DNA of 64,000 nucleotides. Source: Tubulanus polymorphus (taxonomy: Eukaryota; Nemertea; Palaeonemertea; Tubulaniformes; Tubulanidae). Position numbers and translations under genes: made by a program. The stretch is from the NCBI RefSeq assembly GCF_964204645.1, contig NC_134027.1, positions 17,784,485 to 17,848,484 on the forward strand. Direction: 5' to 3'. Shown one piece after another: positions 57,509 through 64,000 of the stretch (positions are counted from its first letter, which is position 1; every line of letters begins with the position of its first letter). Below the pieces are notes generated by a model. The model was not told where the DNA came from, searched no databases, and saw nothing but the letters and a program-made list of their open reading frames with translations.

Positions 57509-58744
57509 CTATCTAATTGAGAAATTTACAATATTTAATTGTGCGTCAGATATAATATAAATGTGCATTTTGAAATTTTTGTCTCCTCTTTTCTTTGCCA
57601 TGAATAATTGTATTCCATCTTTAGTGTTCTGTAGTTTTTTCCCAGAACCATGTAATGAATTATCCTCTGTTGTTCTAAAATCTAACCATAATGCATATTT
57701 ATTACCGGTATAATAATCAATTTGATTAATATTACAATTTTCAGATGATTTCACTTTTTCATTCATAAAATGTTTTCTAATTTCTGGCCATTGATCTATC
57801 ATTCTCATTCCTTGACAAAATATTTTATTTGCTATTCCTTCGATAGTTATTTCTACTTTTGTTATTTCAGGATTATAATAATTATCTACCTTTATTGCGC
57901 CATTAGAATATGTTGCAATGGTAAAAAATATTAATATACCTTTTATAGATCTTCTTGGGAAGTTAATATTCTCATTAATAATTTCATCATTTGCATTAAT
58001 AGTTACAGTTTTAAATTTATCAATATAATCATATAATAATGAAAATCCTTGATTGTATTGAGTTTGAATTGTGCTAGCAATATTTTCATTAGTTACTGTG
58101 TCATATTCTAAACATACATTCGATAATTTATAACCCATATCTTTAGCAACGCTAGATAATACAATTTCATTTACAGGAGCAAATGTTATCTCAAATATAA
58201 TATCTTCTTGAATTACATATTTATATAAAGGTGCATTATTATTTATCAATTCAAAGTCTAATGGAATTTTATATTTGCTTCCATAAATCTTTTTAATCAA
58301 ATTATCTGCGGCACGAGTTACTATTGCGTCATTAGCTCCTGATCTTAATTTGTTATGGTTTTCCGATTGAATGCCTTGAAATATCATATTATTTCTATTT
58401 TCTTTAGTTAACCATAAATCTTTATAATGCATAAATAAATTATAATCATCTAATGAGAAAACTGTTTCTGGACCAATCTTTATAGTTAATTTTTTAATCA
58501 AATATCTCCCAACATTATCGACAACATAATTATTATCATGACCAGTTACTTTTATATCGGCTGATAAATAAATACTATTTGGAACATAAAAAGTATTTTG
58601 TGTTAATCTAGGAATTCTAACATATAAAGTTTCATCGGGATTAATATTTGAAGGATTATGAGTAATTATATGATGTGATCTTTCTGCTTTAATAGCATTA
58701 GATATTCTAGAAATCTTAGAAGGACTTATATAACTCCTACTCAT
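57509..58744 (-). CDS. Major capsid protein (double jelly-roll type)
   Basis: 411 residues, open end to end, starting MSRSYISPSKISRIS in an AATAAATGAG context. The spread of beta-strand-like segments and the motif ETVFSLDDYNLFMHYKDLW resemble Polinton major capsid proteins. Position beside integrase, ATPase and penton genes supports the call. It would form the main shell of a virus-like particle. Two truncated duplicates of its first ~106 residues lie upstream (59732-59403 and 60720-60391). Confidence 0.8.
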   Translation of the reverse strand: MSRSYISPSKISRISNAIKAERSHHIITHNPSNINPDETLYVRIPRLTQNTFYVPNSIYLSADIKVTGHDNNYVVDNVGRYLIKKLTIKIGPETVFSLDDYNLFMHYKDLWLTKENRNNMIFQGIQSENHNKLRSGANDAIVTRAADNLIKKIYGSKYKIPLDFELINNNAPLYKYVIQEDIIFEITFAPVNEIVLSSVAKDMGYKLSNVCLEYDTVTNENIASTIQTQYNQGFSLLYDYIDKFKTVTINANDEIINENINFPRRSIKGILIFFTIATYSNGAIKVDNYYNPEITKVEITIEGIANKIFCQGMRMIDQWPEIRKHFMNEKVKSSENCNINQIDYYTGNKYALWLDFRTTEDNSLHGSGKKLQNTKDGIQLFMAKKRGDKNFKMHIYIISDAQLNIVNFSIR

Positions 58745-58764
58745 TTATTTAACAAAAAAATTAT

Positions 58765-59337
58765 TTATTTATTTTTTATTATTTTTTCTTGATATCTTTT
58801 TGATATCATATTCACTAACCCAAAAATAATAGCACTTACAACTGTAATTAAAAATAAAATAATATGTTCAGCAGCAAAGTTAAGAATATTACCTGCACAT
58901 TTCAATATAAAACCAACAATTGATGCAATAATTCCTGGTAAAGCTGCAGCAGATTTTTTAGATAGTTCCCATAAATATTTTGCTAATTTTTTTAAACCAT
59001 CTTTAACTTTATCTTGTATAGAATTATTATCATTCGGGGGTTTATCCGGTTTATTGGGAGTAGGAGTAGATTTCAAAGAACTTGATATTGCTAAACCAAT
59101 TGTTGTAAATAACATAGTTACAGCTGTTAGAATTGAAAGAATTGTTATTCCTTCTAATTTGAATAATAACTTTATTCTATCTTTTAATGATATTTCAGAA
59201 TTTGGTTTAATCAACAAATCTTTAAAAATAACTTTTAATCTATTAATATTATAATCATATGATTTTAATAATAATTTAATTTCTTCTTTCTGTACTTCTA
59301 AATTATCTTTTAAATTATTAATTTCTTTTTCTAAACG
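58765..59337 (-). pseudogene. Coiled-coil/membrane protein, 3' duplicate (unit 1)
   Basis: C-terminal part of the coiled-coil/membrane gene, open from just after an inherited TGA (59338-59340). It has two hydrophobic clusters (ILSILTAVTMLFTTIGLAI; later ALPGIIASIVGFIL and IILFLITVVSAIIFGLV) joined by a Pro-rich linker (STPTPNKPDKPP). It sits 20 bases upstream of the full capsid gene. No natural ATG start. Confidence 0.65.
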
Positions 59338-59402
59338 TCATTCTTTTTGCCTATATTCTATTTCATCAATTACTTGATGATCTAAATCAGACTTTAGTTG
59401 TT

Positions 59403-59732
59403 CTATTTCTTTATTTGCATAAATAAATTATAATCATCTAATGAGAAAACTGTTTCTTGACCAATCTTTATAGTTAATTTTTTAATCAAATATCTCCCAA
59501 CATTATCGACAAAATAATTATTATCATGACCAGTTACTTTTATATCGGCTGATAAATAAATACTATTTGGAACATAAAAAGTATTTTGTGTTAATCTAGG
59601 AATTCTAACATATAAAGTTTCATCGGGATTAATATTTGAAGGATTATGAGTAATTATATGATGTGATCTTTCTGCTTTAATAGCATTAGATATTCTAGAA
59701 ATCTTAGAAGGACTTATATAACTCCTACTCAT
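59403..59732 (-). pseudogene. Major capsid protein 5' fragment (unit 2)
   Basis: 109 codons; matches the capsid N-terminus to about residue 106, then leaves the frame at the duplication junction. It carries GQETVF where the full gene has GPETVF, and a Phe in place of Val in NNYFVDN. Confidence 0.85.
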
Positions 59733-59785
59733 TTATTTAACAAAAAAATTATTTATTTATTTTTTATTATTTTTTCTTGATATCT

Positions 59786-60325
59786 TTATGATATCATATT
59801 CACTAACCCAAAAATAATAGCACTTACAACTGTAATTAAAAATAAAATAATATGTTCAGCAGCAAAGTTAAGAATATTACCTGCACATTTCAATATAAAA
59901 CCAACAATTGATGCAATAATTCCTGGTAAAGCTGCAGCAGATTTTTTAGATAGTTCCCATAAATATTTTGCTAATTTTTTTAAACCATCTTTAACTTTAT
60001 CTTGTATAGAATTATTATCATTCGGGGGTTTATCCGGTTTATTGGGAGTAGGAGTAGATTTCAAAGAATTTGATATTGCTAAACCAATTGTTGTAAATAA
60101 CATAGTTACAGCTGTTAGAATTGAAAGAATTGTTATTCCTTCTAATTTGAATAATAACTTTATTCTATCTTTTAATGATATTTCAGAATTTGGTTTAATC
60201 AACAAATCTTTAAAAATAACTTTTAATCTATTAATATCATAATCATATGATTTTAATAATAATTTAATTTCTTCTTTCTGTACTTCTAAATTATCTTTTA
60301 AATTATTAATTTCTTTTTCTAAACG
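59786..60325 (-). pseudogene. Coiled-coil/membrane protein, 3' duplicate (unit 2)
   Basis: As at 58765-59337, but one base change turns a Lys codon into TAA, which removes the last ~11 residues. Confidence 0.7.
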
Positions 60326-60390
60326 TCATTCTTTTTGCCTATATTCTATTTCATCAATTACTTGATGATCTAAATCAGACTTTAGTTGTT

Positions 60391-60720
60391 CTATTTCTTT
60401 ATTTGCATAAATAAATTATAATCATCTAATGAGAAAACTGTTTCTTGACCAATCTTTATAGTTAATTTTTTAATCAAATATCTCCCAACATTATCGACAA
60501 CATAATTATTATCATGACCAGTTACTTTTATATCGGCTGATAAATAAATACTATTTGGAACATAAAACGTATTTTGTGTTAATCTAGGAATTCTAACATA
60601 TAAAGTTTCATCGGGATTAATATTTGAAGGATTATGAGTAATTATATGATGTGATCTTTCTGCTTTAATAGCATTAGATATTCTAGAAATCTTAGAAGGA
60701 CTTATATAACTCCCACTCAT
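60391..60720 (-). pseudogene. Major capsid protein 5' fragment (unit 3)
   Basis: 109 codons, same truncation point as 59403-59732. It differs from the full gene at the third residue (MSG rather than MSR) and at GQETVF. Confidence 0.85.
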
Positions 60721-60740
60721 TTATTTAACAAAAAAATTAT

Positions 60741-61829
60741 TTATTTATTTTTTATTATTTTTTCTTGATATCTTTTTGATATCATATTCACTAACCCAAA
60801 AATAATAGCACTTACAACTGTAATTAAAAATAAAATAATATGTTCAGCAGCAAAGTTAAGAATATTACCTGCACATTTCAATATAAAACCAACAATTGAT
60901 GCAATAATTCCTGGTAAAGCTGCAGCAGATTTTTTAGATAGTTCCCATAAATATTTTGCTAATTTTTTTAAACCATCTTCAACTTTATCTTGTATAGAAT
61001 TATTATCATTCGGGGGTTTATCCGGTTTATTGGGAGTAGGAGTAGATTTCAAAGAATTTGATATTGCTAAACCAATTGTTGTAAATAACATAGTTACAGC
61101 TGTTAGAATTGAAAGAATTGTTATTCCTTCTAATTTAAATAATAACTTTATTCTATCTTTTAATGATATTTCAGAATTTGGTTTAATCAACAAATCTTTA
61201 AAAATAACTTTTAATCTATTAATATTATAATCATATGATTTTAATAATAATTTAATTTCTTCTTTCTGTACTTCTAAATTATCTTTTAAATTATTAATTT
61301 CTTTTTCTAAACGTCATTCTTTTTGCCTATATTCTATTTCATTAATTACTTGATGATCTAAATCAGACTTTAGTTGTTCTATTTCTTTATTTGCATTAGT
61401 TAATTCTTTTTCCAAATACATAATTTTTTGATATCTTATACTTTTATTATGTGCAATTTTATCAGCTTCATTTCTTATACTAATAATTTCTCTAATTGCT
61501 TCATCAGAAAATATATTTAAATCTTCTAATTGTTGATCTGTTGCATCAATTAATCCATTCGGTAAAAGTTTTTCAATTGGAACTTTATTTGATTTAAGTT
61601 TACTAGTTTTGGAAGTTATATTCTGTTCAGAAGTTGTTTCCGTTTCTAGATTATTTTTGATTATTTCAAATAATTCATTAATTCATTGTTTAAATACTCT
61701 TTTATTTTGAATTATTTCTGTGTCGGTAACATTTTCTATTTCATTACTATTACTTATTCTTTTAATTCTAGATGATTCTAAATTACTCAAATTTGATTCT
61801 GCTAATATTTTGTTTTGATTTTTATAAAA
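60741..61829 (-). pseudogene. Coiled-coil/membrane protein, parental copy with two TGA codons
   Basis: The only copy with the N-terminal part. After the penton gene the frame reads a polar N-terminus, then a TGA (61683-61685), a coiled coil (MYLEKELTNANKEIEQLK), a second TGA (61314-61316), more coiled coil, then hydrophobic segments and a basic tail. Two to four membrane segments are likely. No clear ATG is present near 61829. Its place between penton and capsid genes suggests a structural or membrane role in the particle, by inference. Family not recognised. Confidence 0.6.
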
Positions 61830-62615
61830 TTACTCTTTACATCTTATAACTAATTCATAAATTACTGGCAAGTTATTCAAATCAATTAAATATCCATTGT
61901 GATTTCTTATTTCTAATTTAAAATTAGTAAATTTAGGAATGCAAGGTTTAAAATCACATTCTGTTCAATTATAATTTATTTGCGTTCCAAATTGTTTAAC
62001 ATTTTTTAATGGTAAAATATTTAGTATACTAGAATTGCAAGTTTTATCTTTAGTTGCTTCAAATGTTTTTGTAGGATCAATTAAATTGCAATAAATATAA
62101 AAGTGCGTTAAAGGCATTAAATTTGATATACCGTATGTGTTTCGGACAATAATTTTATCTGGAGGATTTCCTAACAGTTTAGCAAAAGGTTTTTTTACCA
62201 CGTAAGCATGTTTTCTTGTCAATAAAACAGCACTAATATTTTCATCATCAAACTTTACTTTAATTTTATTAGAGCTCTCACTTTTTATGAATTTAATATT
62301 AAATTTAGAATCACTACCTAATATAATCCGAGCTTTTCTATTAATTTCTTGCACTAATGTTTCTAAATTATATAATCCTGGTGTAAGCATAAGATGAATC
62401 CATTCACGTTTAATTTTATCATAAATAAAAAAGGTTCTATGTTCATCAGTTTTATCTGATACATTATAAAAAGAATTACATGAACTTATATTTATTAATT
62501 TTAAATCAACACAATTCTTAAATTCTCTATCTAATTGAACTAGTAAATTATGTGATTTATAATTTGTAAGTCTTCTTGAATCAACAAATATTTTGTATTC
62601 TTTTAATTCTACCAT
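61830..62615 (-). pseudogene. Penton-like minor capsid protein, one TGA
   Basis: 261 codons, with an in-frame TGA at 61965-61967 after 216 codons. It has VDSRRLTNYKSHNLLVQL near the start, PGLYNLETLVQEIN at about 80, and THFYIYCNLIDP near 170, which is the order I associate with Polinton pentons. The tail after the TGA (KFTNFKLEI, VIYELVIRC) fits the last beta strands, so the TGA looks recent. It faces the zinc-finger gene across a 68 bp gap. Confidence 0.75.
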
Positions 62616-62683
62616 TATTTATAACATAAAAAAATTACCGCTCATCACTAAAAATTAATTTTAATAAAATTTTTCCTAAATAA
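62616..62683. promoter_or_regulatory. Divergent intergenic promoter region
   Basis: The 68 bp between the penton-like (minus) and zinc-finger (plus) starts is almost pure A/T, with TATAAATAATG on one side and CCTAAATAAATGG on the other. It must hold control signals for both genes if they were expressed. Confidence 0.45.
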
Positions 62684-63868
62684 ATGGATGAGAAGATACC
62701 ATGCGAAATTTGTGGTGAACTTCTAAGAAAAAGTAATATGGCTCGACATACGAAAAAACATGATGAAAATTATAAACCCCCTAAACTAAACTGCTCAAAA
62801 TGTAATAAATTATTCTCGAGAAATTATGTTAAAAAACATTCAGAGAAGTGTAAAATTAATGGTGCAACGGCTAATGTTGATAGTACCGAAAGTAACAGTA
62901 ATTCTGTTGAAGTTGAACCTGAAGTTATTTGGACAAGACCTTTCTTATTCTATGATAAGGATAATATAAAAGATCATATCTGCGAGCCTTGTCGAATGAA
63001 ATTTAGTCCTGAAAATATAGAAGATTGGGAGAATCATCAATTTCGTAAAATACATATAGATAAAATTTCTAATAAATTTGAAGCAGAATTCAATGAAAGA
63101 AAAAATAAAATATTAGGAAAAATGAAATATGAGAAAACGTTACCAGATAATAAAGAAACAGTTGAAAAGTTAGAAAAACAATATAATGAATTAACAAGAA
63201 AAACATATTATTGTAAATATTGTAAATTGATTATTACAACAAGTAATTCAAATCTACATAATAGAACAATAAAACATAAAGAAAACGTAAGAAAATACCA
63301 AGAGCTTAATGAAGATCTATTACTAATAAATTATAAACAAAAATGCCCACAATGTAATTATGCGACCTTAAGACAAGAAGGTACTGTGTTATTTTGTAAT
63401 GAATGTGGATGGCGAAAGAATTTATGGGGTGATGAAAAAACTAGAGATTTTCTCATAGAACCAAAATTAAATTATCTAGATGAAATTTTTAAAATATTTT
63501 CTATAGAAGATCACACATCAGAATATATGCAATGGCTTGAAAAAATGAAAATGATAGAAAATAAAAATGGTGAAATAACTAAAAAAGATATTATAAAAAC
63601 AATTATTCCATCAACATTTAACACAAAACAAAAGAAAATGTATTTATATTTATTATTTAATGATTATTATGAAAAACCTAAATTAACAGAAGAAGATATG
63701 GAAAATATAAGAAAAACATTCAAACAAATATTAATGTATCATTTGGAAAATAGAATAACAGATTCAATTAATTATGGATTCTTTTTAAATAAGATTGTAA
63801 ATTATTTAAACATCGATATTATAATTCCATTTGACGAATTAACAAACAAAAAGAAACAAAGAGAGTGA
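62684..63868 (+). CDS. Multi-zinc-finger protein with C-terminal zinc ribbon (candidate late transcription factor)
   Basis: 394 residues, intact. Finger-like pairs: C7, C10, H22, H26; C37, C40, H52, C56; C100, C103, H118, H124; C177, C180, H192, H198. A zinc ribbon follows with C221, C224, C238 and C241 (KCPQCNYATLRQ...FCNECGW), then a ~150-residue helical region. Zinc ribbon plus helical region recalls the VLTF3-type late transcription factors of large DNA viruses, but this is only a resemblance. DNA-binding regulator is the safe reading. Encoded opposite to the capsid block, with a TAAATAAATGG start. Confidence 0.6.
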   Translation: MDEKIPCEICGELLRKSNMARHTKKHDENYKPPKLNCSKCNKLFSRNYVKKHSEKCKINGATANVDSTESNSNSVEVEPEVIWTRPFLFYDKDNIKDHICEPCRMKFSPENIEDWENHQFRKIHIDKISNKFEAEFNERKNKILGKMKYEKTLPDNKETVEKLEKQYNELTRKTYYCKYCKLIITTSNSNLHNRTIKHKENVRKYQELNEDLLLINYKQKCPQCNYATLRQEGTVLFCNECGWRKNLWGDEKTRDFLIEPKLNYLDEIFKIFSIEDHTSEYMQWLEKMKMIENKNGEITKKDIIKTIIPSTFNTKQKKMYLYLLFNDYYEKPKLTEEDMENIRKTFKQILMYHLENRITDSINYGFFLNKIVNYLNIDIIIPFDELTNKKKQRE

Positions 63869-63874
63869 GATGAA

Positions 63875-64000
63875 ATGTGGTACAAGATAGAACTTTATTT
63901 AAATGAGAAAAATGAAATGGAAGAACCTAAACAAATTATACAAGAACAATTAAATGAAAATGAAGAAGCCAATAGTGATTTCGAGTATGATGATATTGAT
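63875..64000 (+). CDS. Partial acidic protein, runs off the window
   Basis: An open frame starting MWYKIELYLNEKNEM six bases after the zinc-finger stop codon, rich in Glu, Asn and Asp. An internal ATG at 63917 is an alternative start. Too short to classify; likely the next gene of Polinton element 2. Confidence 0.4.
   Translation, partial: MWYKIELYLNEKNEMEEPKQIIQEQLNENEEANSDFEYDDID

Larger units (their letters stand above)
58433..61396 (-). repeat. 988 bp tandem triplication in Polinton 2
   Basis: Units are 58433-59420, 59421-60408 and 60409-61396. Each holds the 5' end of the capsid gene and the 3' part of the coiled-coil/membrane gene. Capsid starts fall at 58744, 59732 and 60720, exactly 988 apart. 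Junctions share GCAT (58429, 59417, 60405, 61393). Units differ at a few bases, so they have begun to diverge. Confidence 0.93.
53051..64000 (+). mobile_element. Polinton/Maverick element 2 (left part)
   Basis: Begins with an AGTAATAGGG terminus and carries ATPase, integrase, major capsid and penton-like genes, the hallmark set of Polintons. It continues past the right edge of the window. A polymerase and an adenovirus-type protease are not in the visible part and may lie beyond. Composition is strongly AT-rich throughout. Several genes have single stops; integrase and major capsid frames are uninterrupted. Confidence 0.9.

Noticed and set aside
59054-61230. Repeated 66-residue + strand frames opposite the membrane gene
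   Set aside because: They are antisense shadows multiplied by the 988 bp triplication.
61314-61967. Altered genetic code with TGA as Trp
   Set aside because: Neighbouring genes use TGG for Trp normally, TAA stops also interrupt genes, and point decay explains the TGAs more simply.
53051-64000. Adenovirus-type protease and polymerase expected for a full Polinton
   Set aside because: I looked for a His/Asp-Cys protease and for polymerase motifs in element 2 and saw none; they may lie past the right edge of the window.

Overview
The window looks like a piece of a metazoan, probably marine invertebrate, nuclear genome. The grounds are the repeat types: CR1-like LINEs, a GIY-YIG Penelope-like element, Polinton/Maverick DNA elements, hAT-like short elements, fold-back elements and minisatellites. 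I found no host single-copy gene, rRNA or confident tRNA gene. Almost every base that can be explained belongs to a mobile or tandem repeat, and nearly every coding region is decayed. The species cannot be named from the sequence alone.

Layout. 1-2,820: a CR1-like reverse transcriptase pseudogene split twice by the same short non-autonomous element (called R1 here). 2,866-3,152: an imperfect palindrome. 4,797-38,571: three copies of a ~5.9 kb non-coding element with terminal inverted repeats (called T6 here), at 4,797-13,751, 14,382-23,242 and 32,334-38,571. Copy 1 has an extra inverted 2.8 kb arm and forms a giant palindrome. Copy 2 carries a 2.9 kb solo-LTR-like insertion. Copy 3 carries a 345 bp hAT-like insertion. 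A second repeat (called C) flanks and hosts the T6 copies. 24,733-29,594: a nearly complete CR1/L2-type LINE with a 2A-like peptide, PHD finger, endonuclease and reverse transcriptase, ending in an (ATT)n tail. 39,917-40,770: a Penelope-like fragment. 40,771-42,907: a PIN/FEN-like gene with three in-frame stops. 43,548-44,241: a second, longer hAT-like fragment.

From 44,242 onward the DNA turns very AT-rich and belongs to two Polinton (Maverick) elements. Element 1 (44,242-~49,250) keeps a truncated penton-like gene, a small conserved gene and a broken protein-primed DNA polymerase B. Element 2 starts at a terminal repeat at 53,051 and runs off the window. It carries a small-gene relic, a membrane-type gene, a packaging ATPase, a DDE integrase with chromodomain, a major capsid protein, a coiled-coil/membrane gene, a penton-like protein and a multi-zinc-finger protein. 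Inside it a 988 bp segment is present three times in tandem, multiplying the membrane-protein gene and the 5' end of the capsid gene. Between the two elements lie a 184 bp fold-back made of two Polinton termini, a LINE relic, and a ~31 bp minisatellite cut by a third R1 copy.

In a working Polinton the polymerase and integrase would handle copying and insertion, while ATPase, major capsid and penton proteins would form and fill a virus-like particle. In element 2 the integrase and major capsid frames are open from end to end; ATPase, penton, coiled-coil and small genes each carry stop codons. Most Polinton start codons sit in a TAAATG context, which recalls viral late promoters.
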